Of a DNA stretch of 64,000 bases, positions 34,241 through 42,666 are shown piece by piece. The DNA is taken from NCBI RefSeq assembly GCF_000744705.1, contig NZ_JQML01000001.1:8628017-8692016 (forward strand), in the 5' to 3' direction. Within the stretch, counting starts at the first letter, position 1; each line of letters begins with the position of its first letter. The stretch comes from Streptacidiphilus albus JL83. Its GTDB lineage: Bacteria; Actinomycetota; Actinomycetes; Streptomycetales; Streptomycetaceae. Under the pieces are notes generated by a model that worked only from the letters and a program-made list of their open reading frames with translations, made no database searches and was not told the origin of the DNA. A program made the position numbers and the translations under genes.

Positions 34241-35616
34241 ATGCCGAGTGTGCGGATGGTGCGGTGCGGTGCGGTCGTGGCTCTCGCTGCCTGTGCCCTG
34301 GTCCAGGGGCCGACGTCCGACGCGACCGACGCGGACCCCCAGGCGGACGCGACCGCGCTGGTCAGCCCGGGGACCGACCAGCCGATCACCACCGGGCTGC
34401 TGCCGGGGGACAGGTTCTACGTGCGGTACCGGCTCACCAGCCGTCAGCAGCACCCGATGCTGGTCGAGGGCGTCACATGGCGGGTCAGTACGTCCAACGA
34501 GGCCTGTGACAAGTACTTTCCGGTGGTGGCCCGGAGCGTGCGCGAGCAGTTCCCCAGCGTGGTCGCCCCGCGCGGGCAGTTCGACGCGGGCGACAACGCG
34601 ACGTTCGAGTACTCCAGCGCGGCGGGCAGCGGCTGCCAGTCCATCGACATCTACGCCACGGCCACCGTCACCGCCGTCCGCGTCCCCAGCACGACCACGG
34701 TGACCGGCGGGGACGCGGGGCTCGGAGCGGCCGGACAGTTCACGGCGACCGTGGACAGCGCCTGGCGGCAGACGCCGGGCACGGTCCAGTTCGTCGTCGA
34801 CGGCAGTGCCTACGGCGCACCGGCCCCGGTCCTGAACGGCAGGGCGGAGCTCGCGTCGGCCGGTCTCGCGGCCGGCACCCACGTGGTCCTCGCCCGCTAC
34901 ACGCCCACGGACGCGGGACCTGAGGGATCGGTCTCCCGTCCCGCCGCGTTCCATGTGACGACCGACGCCGCGACGGCCGCGCCGTCCCCGGAGCCGGCCC
35001 CCGCGCCGGTAGCGGTGCCAATGCCGGTGCCGGTGCCGGTGCCGGTGCCGGTGGCGGCGCCAATGCCGGTGCCGGTGCCGGTGCCGGTGCCGGTGGCGGC
35101 GCCAATGCCGGTGCCGGTGGCGGCGCCAATGCCGGTGCCGGTGGCGGCGCCCGCGCCGGTGACTGCGCCGGCGCCTCCGGCCCCCGTTCCGCTCCCCAGC
35201 ACCCCGACACCGGCGCCCTCCCTGGTCCTCCCGGTGACCGTGCCTGCCCCCGCACCCCCGCGCATCCGCCCGTCCCCGCGCCGATCGCGCCCGTCCCCGC
35301 GCCGCCCGCGCCGATCGCGCCCGCGCCGCCCGTCCCCGCGCCGATCGCGCCCGCGCCCGCACCGGCCCCGATCGGCGCCCGTCCCGCGCCCGCGCCCGTG
35401 CCGGTCGTCAGGCCGAGCAGCGCGGCGGTCGCTCCGGTGGCGGTCGCTCCACAGCCCGCCGGTGCGCTCCCCGCCGCTGCCGCCTCCGTTGCCCGCCCGA
35501 TGCCGGCGCCCGCGTCGTCCGGCATCCATACCGCGCCGATCAACCTTCCGGGCGGCGCCTCCGCGCTCGGCGTGCCGCCGTGGCGACGGCCCGACCCCCG
35601 TCGCGCGATCGGCTGA
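34241..35616 (+). CDS. Secreted Ig-like, Pro-rich repeat protein with apparent frameshift
   Basis: AAGGAGAT lies 6 nt before ATG 34241. A signal peptide ([20 protein letters not shown]), a region with two Cys (CDKYF and GCQSIDIY) and a bacterial Ig-like domain ([20 protein letters not shown]) precede a Pro-Val-Ala repeat tail. The annotated frame turns into Arg/Ser-rich nonsense after about codon 338. Adding one base to the C5 run at 35255-35259 moves into the frame that continues [18 protein letters not shown] and ends [15 protein letters not shown] at 35616. I give the corrected end. Probably a wall-associated or spacer protein; function unknown. Confidence 0.65.
35026..35153 (+). repeat. 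Hexanucleotide (CCGGTG)n and 18-bp repeats encoding Pro-Val
   Basis: Runs of CCGGTG separated by GCGGCGCCAATG units encode [14 protein letters not shown] blocks. The copy number differs between blocks (5, 5, 2, 2), showing expansion and contraction by slippage in the Pro-rich tail of the secreted protein. Confidence 0.9.
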
Positions 35617-35885
35617 ACCGGACACCGGTCGGGGTCGATCCGCTGTCCGCGAACTGCTGAACGATGGTGGGCCGGACCGGATCGGCTGGTCCGAACGGAG
35701 GCCGTCGAGCCGTTGCCGGAGCGGTATCGGATCGTAGGCGCAGCAGGCCGGGCGCTGCGGGCGCGCTCGCTGGAAAATGCCCGCGAATCGGCGGAATGAC
35801 CTGAGGGCCACCGGGGTTGACCGAGCTGACGGCGTGGGGCAGATCGTGAACGTCCCTCGCACCGAACGAGGAAGGACCGGACTCC

Positions 35886-36545
35886 ATGCAGATCGGCATC
35901 ATCGGCGCAGGACACATCGGCGGCAACCTCACCCGACGGCTCACCGCGCTCGGGCACCAGGTGGCTGTCGCCAACTCACGCGGCCCGGAGACCCTGAGCG
36001 ACCTGGTGGCGGAGACCGGGGCCACGGCGGTGACCGCGACCGAGGCGGCCCGCGGGGCGGAGATCGTGGTCGTCACGATCCCGCTGAAGAACGTCCCCGA
36101 CCTTCCGGACGACCTCTTCGCCGAGGCGGCCGAGGGATTCGCGGTGATCGACACCGGTAACTACTACCCGCAGCAGCGCGACGGGCGGATCGCCGCGATC
36201 GAGGAGGGCCAGACCGAGAGCGGCTGGACCCAGCAGCACCTCGGGCACCCCGTGGTCAAGGCCTTCAACGGCACCTATGCGCAGGACATCCTGGACAAGC
36301 CGCAGCCGGCCGGTACGCCGGGCCGGGTGGCACTGCCGGTGGCCGGCGACGACGAGGCCGGCAAGCGGATCGTCCGGGACCTGATCGACGAGCTGGGCTT
36401 CGACACCGTCGACGCCGGCCGAATCGACGAGTCCTGGCGCCAGCAGCCCGGCACCCCCGTGTACGGGCTGGCCGCAGACGTGGAGGCGATCCGCAAGGCG
36501 CTGGCCGAGGCGAGCCCGGAGCGTCCGGCCGACTTCCGGGCCTGA
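35886..36545 (+). CDS. NAD(P)-binding F420-reductase-like oxidoreductase
   Basis: Product of 219 residues beginning [20 protein letters not shown], an NADP-binding Rossmann motif typical of F420H2:NADP oxidoreductase (FNO) relatives and YafB-like predicted dinucleotide-binding proteins. Also seen: [15 protein letters not shown] (the ribose-phosphate recognition loop) and [20 protein letters not shown]. It likely reduces a small molecule or cofactor using NADPH; F420 use is not certain. AGGAAGGA lies 9 nt before ATG 35886. Confidence 0.88.
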   Translation: MQIGIIGAGHIGGNLTRRLTALGHQVAVANSRGPETLSDLVAETGATAVTATEAARGAEIVVVTIPLKNVPDLPDDLFAEAAEGFAVIDTGNYYPQQRDGRIAAIEEGQTESGWTQQHLGHPVVKAFNGTYAQDILDKPQPAGTPGRVALPVAGDDEAGKRIVRDLIDELGFDTVDAGRIDESWRQQPGTPVYGLAADVEAIRKALAEASPERPADFRA

Positions 36546-36697
36546 CCGCCAGGAGGTTCCGTCGGTCCTGACGAACGGTCAGGAGCAGTCCGGACGAAGG
36601 ACGTCGGCCGCCCCGGGGCGGTCGGCGTCCGCTCCGCCGCGCCCGGGTCGCGCACAGTCAGCAGTAGTGGCCGGCCCGAACCGCGCCCGCGCCGTCG

Positions 36698-37363
36698 TCA
36701 GCCCTGCACCGCAACGGTGGGCCTCGGTGCCGGGTCCGGCAGCGTCGCCCCCTGCGGCCGTCCGGTGCGCAGCAGCCGCACGCCCTCCGGGACGAACGCG
36801 AGGCCGTAGCAGAGCGCGGCCACCGGCAGCAGGTTGAGCGAGGCCGCAGCGAGCACCGTGCCCGCGAGCACGGCCACCGGCACCCGCCAGGAGAGGCGCG
36901 GACGGGCCTGCGCGGCGGCGAGCAGCGAGAGGGCGAGCAGGCCGACGTAGAACAGCAGTGGACCGGTGCCGTAGACGGCCGCGTTCACCAGCGCGCTGCT
37001 CTGGATGCTGCCGTAGTGGAGGTCCATGGCCGCGCGGTCGGCGGAGACCGCGCCCACCCAGAGGTCGATGGTGATCTGCGCGAGGACGCAGAGCGCGCCG
37101 AGCAGGCCGACGGCCGTGAACAGTGAGGCTGCGATCCGGCGGCGGGAGGAGCGCCGCAGCTCGACCAGGATCAGGGCGTAGCCCAGTACGCCGATGTCGA
37201 AGAGCAGGTGGCCACTGGTCCAGCCGGGGCCCGGGCCGCGCTGCCCGTCGTTGAGCCGGATGATCCCGTAGCCGGCGGTGAGCACCGGTGCGGAGATCAG
37301 CGCGGTGGCGGTGAACCTGGTACGGGCGGTGGACGGTCGGTCTGATGCGGAGGTCGGTGTCAT
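36698..37363 (-). CDS. DUF998-like multi-pass membrane protein
   Basis: Product of 221 residues with about six transmembrane helices, for example ALISAPVLTAGYGIIRL, LLFDIGVLGYALILVEL, AASLFTAVGLLGALCVLAQI, LFYVGLLALSLLAAAQ and VAVLAGTVLAAASLNLLPVA. The DUF998 assignment is tentative. No signature of transport or catalysis is seen. AGGA lies 9 nt before ATG 37363. It diverges from the phosphatase gene. Confidence 0.68.
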   Translation of the reverse strand: MTPTSASDRPSTARTRFTATALISAPVLTAGYGIIRLNDGQRGPGPGWTSGHLLFDIGVLGYALILVELRRSSRRRIAASLFTAVGLLGALCVLAQITIDLWVGAVSADRAAMDLHYGSIQSSALVNAAVYGTGPLLFYVGLLALSLLAAAQARPRLSWRVPVAVLAGTVLAAASLNLLPVAALCYGLAFVPEGVRLLRTGRPQGATLPDPAPRPTVAVQG

Positions 37364-37602
37364 GGGGCAATCCTGCTGAGCGCGGCCCGCGACGTCAGTA
37401 GCAGCAGCTGCCCGATCATGGTGGTGCCGGCTCCAGTGCGCCGGTGGTGCCCGCTGCCACCGGCTCGCAGATCCGTCTTCAACAGACATGCTCTGAAACA
37501 GATATGATGCCGAGTCAGCGGTATTCCGCAGTCATCCTACCGTCGCCCTGCGTTCACGGGCGTAGTGTCGTGCCGCCATGGGCCACTTCTAGCATCCGGC
37601 CC

Positions 37603-39222
37603 ATGACTACCTCCAAGATGACGCCGGAGCAGGCGGCACGCCTGACCATGGCGGAGCAGCACGACTGGTACCGGAGCGCGACCTCCCGCCGTTCCATGCT
37701 GCGCGGCGGTCTGGTGGGTGCGGCGGCCGTTGCCGCAGGCCCCACTCTGCTGGCGGTCCCGGCCCTGGCGGCCGGAACCCAGGCCCCGAGCGCGGCCACC
37801 GGCGGGACCGCTCCCGCCGGGGCCTCGCTGCTGGCCCGGGCCGAGCGCCCGGCCGGTTCCTCCGTCGTCCCCTTCGGTCGCCACGTCGCCTACGGCGCCG
37901 ACCCGGCGACCTCGCTGTCCGTCACCTGGCAGGTGACGGCGCCGGTGGACAACCCCTTCGTCCGGATTGGCCACTCGCCGCTGGACCTGGGCGAGAAGAT
38001 CCCGGCGTCGCTGTCCGTGCTCACCACGCCCTTCGCCGACGTCACTGCCGTCGACTCGGTGCCGCTGGTGAAGCCGACCACGGTCGAGCAGTACTACGTC
38101 CAGGCCCACGCCGAGCACCTGCTGCCCGGCCGGACCTACTACTACGTCGTCGGCCACGACGGCTGGGACCCCGCTGCCCACCCGCACCTCGACTCGGCCC
38201 GTGCCGTCACCACCGCGACCACCGCGCGGACCGACTTCACCTTCACCGCCTTCGGCGACCAGGGCGTCAGCTACGACGCCGTGGCCCTGGCCAACCTGAT
38301 CCGGGCCGAGAACCCGGCCTTCCACCTCCACGCCGGCGACCTGTCCTACGCCAACGGCAGCGGGGACGGCCTGATCACCGACAGCTACGACCCCCGGGTC
38401 TGGGACCAGTTCCTGGCCCAGAACGAGCTGTTCGCCGGCTCCATCCCCTGGCAGGCCGTCGTCGGCAACCACGAGATGGAGCCCTGGTACTCGCCCGACG
38501 GCTACGGCGGCTTCTTCCAGCGCTTCGCCCAGCCGGTGCAGAACCAGGCCTACTACTCCTTCACCTACGGCAACGTCGCCTTCCTGGCTCTCGACGCCAA
38601 CGACGTCTCCTACGAGTTCCCGGCCAACTTCGGCTACAGCGGCGGCGCGCAGACCAAGTGGCTGACCCGGCAGCTCGCCGCGTTCCGCGCGAACAAGAAG
38701 ATCGACTTCATCGTCGTCTACTTCCACGAGTGCGCCTACTCCACCACCGACCAGCACGCCTCCGACGGCGGTGTCCGCCAGTACTGGACGCCGCTCTTCG
38801 ACCAGTACTCGGTCGACCTGGTCATCAACGGCCACAACCACGTCTACGAGCGCACCGACCCGCTGCGCGCGGGCAAGGTCACCACGGCCGCGCCGATCGG
38901 CGCCACGGTCGACACCCCGCGCGACGGCACCACCTACGTGGTCGCCGGCAGCTCGGGCGAGAGCCTGTACCAGTTCCCGGCGACGGACAGCTACGAGGGC
39001 GACGTGGACAACCTCGCCTCGGTCACCACCTGGGTCCGCAACTCCTCCGGCGGCAAGACCCCGGAGACCGTGGACTGGTCGCGGGTCCGCTACACCGGCT
39101 ACGCCCTGCTCAGCGTGGACAGCGAGCCCGGCCGCCATGGCCAGGCCCCGAAGCTGGTGCTGCGCGGCGTCAACGAGTACGGCACCGAGATCGACCGGCT
39201 GACGATCGTCCGCTCCAGCTGA
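37603..39222 (+). CDS. Tat-exported purple acid phosphatase-like metallophosphoesterase
   Basis: Product of 539 residues. SRRSMLRGGLVGAAAVAAGP is a twin-arginine signal peptide. A fibronectin-like N-terminal domain (about 85-200) precedes the metallophosphoesterase domain with the metal-ligand motifs FTAFGDQGVS, LHAGDLSYANG, VVGNHEMEPW, VVYFHECAY and VINGHNHVYERTDP. It should hydrolyse phosphate esters outside the cell, giving phosphate. TAGCAT (37590-37595) 7 nt before ATG 37603 suggests a leaderless mRNA. A clear terminator follows. Confidence 0.94.
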   Translation: MTTSKMTPEQAARLTMAEQHDWYRSATSRRSMLRGGLVGAAAVAAGPTLLAVPALAAGTQAPSAATGGTAPAGASLLARAERPAGSSVVPFGRHVAYGADPATSLSVTWQVTAPVDNPFVRIGHSPLDLGEKIPASLSVLTTPFADVTAVDSVPLVKPTTVEQYYVQAHAEHLLPGRTYYYVVGHDGWDPAAHPHLDSARAVTTATTARTDFTFTAFGDQGVSYDAVALANLIRAENPAFHLHAGDLSYANGSGDGLITDSYDPRVWDQFLAQNELFAGSIPWQAVVGNHEMEPWYSPDGYGGFFQRFAQPVQNQAYYSFTYGNVAFLALDANDVSYEFPANFGYSGGAQTKWLTRQLAAFRANKKIDFIVVYFHECAYSTTDQHASDGGVRQYWTPLFDQYSVDLVINGHNHVYERTDPLRAGKVTTAAPIGATVDTPRDGTTYVVAGSSGESLYQFPATDSYEGDVDNLASVTTWVRNSSGGKTPETVDWSRVRYTGYALLSVDSEPGRHGQAPKLVLRGVNEYGTEIDRLTIVRSS

Positions 39223-39240
39223 CGGTACGACAGCAGGGCC

Positions 39241-39272
39241 CGGCGGACGCCGTCCCGGCGCGGCGTCCGCCG
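39241..39272. terminator. Terminator after the phosphatase
   Basis: Perfect 12-bp arms 39241-39252 and 39261-39272 with an 8-nt loop between converging genes. Confidence 0.75.
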
Positions 39273-39295
39273 ACCCACTCGGCATTGAAGAACCG

Positions 39296-40288
39296 TCAGA
39301 AATCGAAGCCCACGTGGACATGGTCGTGGTGGGTGGCATCGGTGAAGAACTGGTCCGGCGCGCCACCGCTCAACTGCCAGGGGCCGCCCACGTTGTAGGA
39401 GCCGGCCGCAGCGGCGGCCCGCATCAGACCCTCGACCAGCGGGCGTGAGGTCGCCGGGTCCACGACGTCGTGGCCGTCGACGCTCCAGACGTCGAAGGCC
39501 CGGCCCCTGGGGTGGTCGCTGGGACGGTCGGTGCCGAACACGTCGATCGGATGGCCCGAGCGCACCACGCTCAGCTGCAGCCGGTAGCTCCGGGCCAGCG
39601 TCAGCAGCGCGTCCAGCGCGCTGGTGTGGACGTTCCCGCTGCGGATGTCGGCCTCCGCCGCCGGCGGCAGCGTGATCTCCGGCGAGGCCAGCACCTGCCG
39701 GGCGGCGGCGGGCAGGGCGGCCGCAGCTGCGCCCGGCTCCGCCGGATGCAGGGCGGTGACCGTCCAGCGCGGATCGGCCTGCGACAGCCGGACATCGACC
39801 GTCGTCCCGCCGGGGACCACCGTGCCGGCCGCGTCCTGGGTCCACTGCCTGCACACCACCAGCACGCTGGCGGTGCTGCTCAGGATGCCCCCGTACTGCG
39901 CCTCGGCCACCTGTACCACCGCGCGCGGCGCGCTGCTCAGCAGCGGCCCGGCCTGCGCGGCCAGCGCCGGATCGAGCCCCAGCGCGGCCACCCGGCCCCG
40001 CGCGGCCGCCAGGCCCTGCTGCCCGGTGGACCAGCTCCCCAGCGCCTCGATCAGCTGCACCGCCCGCAGCTTCACCAGCGGGTCGATGTCATTGCTGCTC
40101 GGTGCCCACGCCGTGGCCGCAGGCAGCGCGGCGGCCGAAGCCGACGCGGCCGACGCCGACGCGGACGACGCGGCTGCCGAGGGCGACCCCGCGCCTCCCG
40201 ACCCGCGCCCCGACCCGCATCCGGCGAGCGCGCCCAGCACACCCGCCGCCGCACCCGCCACCACTGCCCGCCTGCCGAGGAACTCCAT
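39296..40288 (-). CDS. Lipoprotein with M15-like D,D-peptidase fold C-terminus
   Basis: Product of 330 residues. The N-terminal GRRAVVAGAAAGVLGALAGC combines a Tat-like RR with a lipobox, so the protein is probably an anchored lipoprotein. A Ser/Ala linker follows, then an unrecognised middle domain. The C-terminal ~120 residues show the peptidase M15 zinc pattern: SDHPRGRAFDVWS (His, Asp) and HHDHVHVGFDF (His). This could be a peptidoglycan D,D-carboxypeptidase-like enzyme or a non-catalytic relative. The start is not well fixed, with only a G-run just before ATG 40288. Confidence 0.8.
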   Translation of the reverse strand: MEFLGRRAVVAGAAAGVLGALAGCGSGRGSGGAGSPSAAASSASASAASASAAALPAATAWAPSSNDIDPLVKLRAVQLIEALGSWSTGQQGLAAARGRVAALGLDPALAAQAGPLLSSAPRAVVQVAEAQYGGILSSTASVLVVCRQWTQDAAGTVVPGGTTVDVRLSQADPRWTVTALHPAEPGAAAAALPAAARQVLASPEITLPPAAEADIRSGNVHTSALDALLTLARSYRLQLSVVRSGHPIDVFGTDRPSDHPRGRAFDVWSVDGHDVVDPATSRPLVEGLMRAAAAAGSYNVGGPWQLSGGAPDQFFTDATHHDHVHVGFDF

Positions 40289-40447
40289 CCCCCCAGTCTG
40301 CGCGCCCCACCCCGCAGACCCCGGAGGGACGCGGCCCCACCCCACCGGCCCGACCCGTACAGGCCAACCCCGCCGCGTTCGCCGGGCGGACGCGCGGGAT
40401 TCGGCGCAGCCGTGGAGGCCCCTGCCGCGGTCGACTACCGTGTGGCT

Positions 40448-41188
40448 GTGAACCTTGCCCGGGACTTGGCACTGCTGGCATTCGACGAGCGGTCGGCGGG
40501 CCTGTCCGGCGGTGCGCGACTGGACAACACGCTGGCAGGTGCGGAACTGGTCTCCCTGGTCCGGCTGGGCCGGGTGGCCGTCGACCGGGGCCGGGCGACC
40601 GTCGTCGACCGGACGCCCAGCCCGGACCCGCAACTGGAGTTCGGGTTCGCGACGCTCGCGGCCTCGGTGGAGCCGCAGTGGGTGCACGTCTGGTTGGCGC
40701 GCCGGGCGTTCGCCCTCGGTGCCCGCTATCTGGAGCGGCTGCAGGCGGAGGGCTCGGTCGAGCGTCGGCGGTCCCGTCGGTTGGGCGTGTTCCCGGTCCA
40801 GCAGTGGCGGCTGGCGTCCGGCAGTGACCGGGCCGACCTCGTCGACCGCGTCAGGTCGGCTGCCCTCGATACGGCGGGCGATCCGGGGGACCGGATCTTC
40901 GCGGCGCTGGTCCAGCTTGCCGGGCTGGCCCCGGGCGCGGAGCGCGACCGCCTGGCACGGCTCACCGCGACATTGGTCGGCACGGGCTCCGACGGCGAAC
41001 CGCAGCCCGGCTCGACCGGCTCCGGGACGGTCGAACCGGTCACCACCGGGGAAGCCGAGCTCGCGGCGCTGCGGGCGACCGCCGGGCGGGTGCGGGGGCT
41101 GCCGAGGCCCGGGCGCGGGGGCTCGGGCCTCGACCCCGATGTCCAGCGGGCGATCGAACTCAACTGGAGTGCTCAGCACCACCAGTGA
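40448..41188 (+). CDS. GPP34 (GOLPH3/Vps74-like) family protein
   Basis: Product of 246 residues. The all-helical GPP34 pattern is clear: LARDLALLAFDERSAGLSGG, LDNTLAGAELVSLVRLGRVA, RYLERLQAEGSVERRRSRRL and GDRIFAALVQLAGLA. In eukaryotes the fold binds phosphoinositide; actinobacterial members are small and uncharacterised. TACCGT ends 6 nt before GTG 40448, so the mRNA is probably leaderless. A GTG six bases earlier is an alternative. Divergent from the M15-like lipoprotein. Confidence 0.85.
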   Translation: MNLARDLALLAFDERSAGLSGGARLDNTLAGAELVSLVRLGRVAVDRGRATVVDRTPSPDPQLEFGFATLAASVEPQWVHVWLARRAFALGARYLERLQAEGSVERRRSRRLGVFPVQQWRLASGSDRADLVDRVRSAALDTAGDPGDRIFAALVQLAGLAPGAERDRLARLTATLVGTGSDGEPQPGSTGSGTVEPVTTGEAELAALRATAGRVRGLPRPGRGGSGLDPDVQRAIELNWSAQHHQ

Positions 41189-41237
41189 CGGCGGCTCCGC
41201 GCGCTCGCGGAGTGGCGGGCCGCCGACGGACGGGGTG

Positions 41238-41765
41238 TCAGCCGATCGGGTGCGCCGTCAGGGCGGTGACCGTGACGGTGTCGTCGTCGATCGCCCCGGG
41301 GGCGAAGCGGATGGTCAGGTGGGTGGTCTCGTTCGGCGGGGTGACCTCCAGGAACGAGGGGGTCACCGACTTCACGCCGTAGGGGGCGTGCCAGGCGACG
41401 TCGGCGTAGGCCGACTGGCCGGGCTTGAGGGTGACGGTGTGCGGGCGGGGGTCGCCGGCGAAGTAGGTGGAGCCCCAGACGATCTTGATGGCCAGGTTGC
41501 CGTGGCGGGAGTTCTGCAGGCCGAGGCCGGGGTAGCCGTAGACGGTGCAGGTCTGGTGCGAGGTGTTGGTGAGCGCCAGGTCCTGGCCGAAGTTGCCCAC
41601 GCCGTCCTGGTCGTCCGAGTGCAGGCTCGCCGCGAGGGCGGTGGTGTGGCAGCGCTGCGGGGCGCGGGCGGCCGGCGCGGCAGCGGCGGTGCCGGCCGTG
41701 CCCGCGACCAGCAGGGCGGCGGCGGCCGCGCTCAGGCCGGCGGCCTTCTTCAGACGTGTCTTCAT
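41238..41765 (-). CDS. DUF4232 secreted protein
   Basis: Product of 175 residues with a signal peptide (LSAAAAALLVAGTAGTAAAA) and the DUF4232 pattern: an early Cys (RCHTTALAASL), LALTNTSHQTCTVYGYPGLG (second Cys, probable disulfide) and a late beta-strand region. Members are small extracytoplasmic actinobacterial proteins of unknown function. AAGGAAG lies 7 nt before ATG 41765. Divergent from the next hypothetical gene. Confidence 0.9.
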   Translation of the reverse strand: MKTRLKKAAGLSAAAAALLVAGTAGTAAAAPAARAPQRCHTTALAASLHSDDQDGVGNFGQDLALTNTSHQTCTVYGYPGLGLQNSRHGNLAIKIVWGSTYFAGDPRPHTVTLKPGQSAYADVAWHAPYGVKSVTPSFLEVTPPNETTHLTIRFAPGAIDDDTVTVTALTAHPIG

Positions 41766-41987
41766 ACTGTCTTCCTTTCCGGCGGCACCGCCCGGGGGGC
41801 AGGAGGTGCCAGGTGGAACCGGCGGTCGACGGCGGTGCCCAGGGGCCCCGACGACCACGCACCGGTGTACGTACCTTCTGGGGACGCGGAATGAGTGTCA
41901 ATCAGTTCCGGCTCCCAGAGCCGCTGTTCGATCATCGCTTGCCGAAATCGGATGACCACTAATTGATGACATGTCAAACTTCCCAGC

Positions 41988-42584
41988 ATGGATTCCTTCG
42001 GCCCGACAGCGCGTCCCGAACCGCCGCCTCGGCCCGGACGGCCCGAGCAACCACCGTGGTCGTGGCCGGACGACGTCTCACCGGTGAGCCTACCGTTCGC
42101 CGTCTTCCTGGTCCGCACCCCGTGGCTGGTGGTCTTCGCCGACAGGCTGCGGGTCTTCCCCACGGGGTTCGAGTTCGCTCTGCACGTCCGTCGCGAGGTA
42201 CGGCCGGCCGACATCGCCCGTGGCGACGCCTGCGACTGGCAGCCCCCCTTCGCCCAGGAGCACGACAGCGAGGAGCAGTTGCGCTTCGGCGTGATCTTCC
42301 CGGACGGCCGCCGGGCCCGCGCCCAGCAGGGCTGGTCGGTGGAGTGGCGCACCCCCGAGGGGCCGAGGCCGCCGGTGGTCTCCCCGCTGGACGGAGGGGG
42401 GTCGTGGGACCGCTGGGACCAGGGCTTCTGGGTCTGGGGCCTGCCCGAGGACGGTCCGGTGACCCTCTTCTGGTCCTGGCTCGACGAGGGGCTGCCGGAG
42501 GCCCGGGTCGAGCTGGACGGGGACGCCCTGCGTGCGGCGGCCGCCGAGGCCGTGGTGTTCTGGCCGGAGCCGGAGGGCGAGTGA
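41988..42584 (+). CDS. Conserved hypothetical actinobacterial protein
   Basis: Product of 198 residues beginning MDSFGPTARPEP, then a Pro-rich opening and beta-rich segments (SLPFAVFLVRTPWLVVFADR, FALHVRREVRP, DRWDQGFWVWGLPEDGPVTL, FWSWLDEGLPE). Trp-rich but with no catalytic motif. A palindrome TGACATGTCA (41968-41977) lies 10 nt before the start and could regulate it. No convincing ribosome-binding site is seen. Confidence 0.7.
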   Translation: MDSFGPTARPEPPPRPGRPEQPPWSWPDDVSPVSLPFAVFLVRTPWLVVFADRLRVFPTGFEFALHVRREVRPADIARGDACDWQPPFAQEHDSEEQLRFGVIFPDGRRARAQQGWSVEWRTPEGPRPPVVSPLDGGGSWDRWDQGFWVWGLPEDGPVTLFWSWLDEGLPEARVELDGDALRAAAAEAVVFWPEPEGE

Positions 42585-42589
42585 CCGGC

Positions 42590-42626
42590 CGACGGGCCGG
42601 GCGGGAGTGCGCAGCCCGGCCCGTCG
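42590..42626. terminator. Terminator between the hypothetical gene and GH3
   Basis: Perfect 13-bp arms 42590-42602 and 42614-42626 with an 11-nt loop, between converging stops. Confidence 0.8.
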
Positions 42627-42666
42627 CAGGATGGAGCGGTTGGAGCGGAAGGAGCGGAACGAGCCG

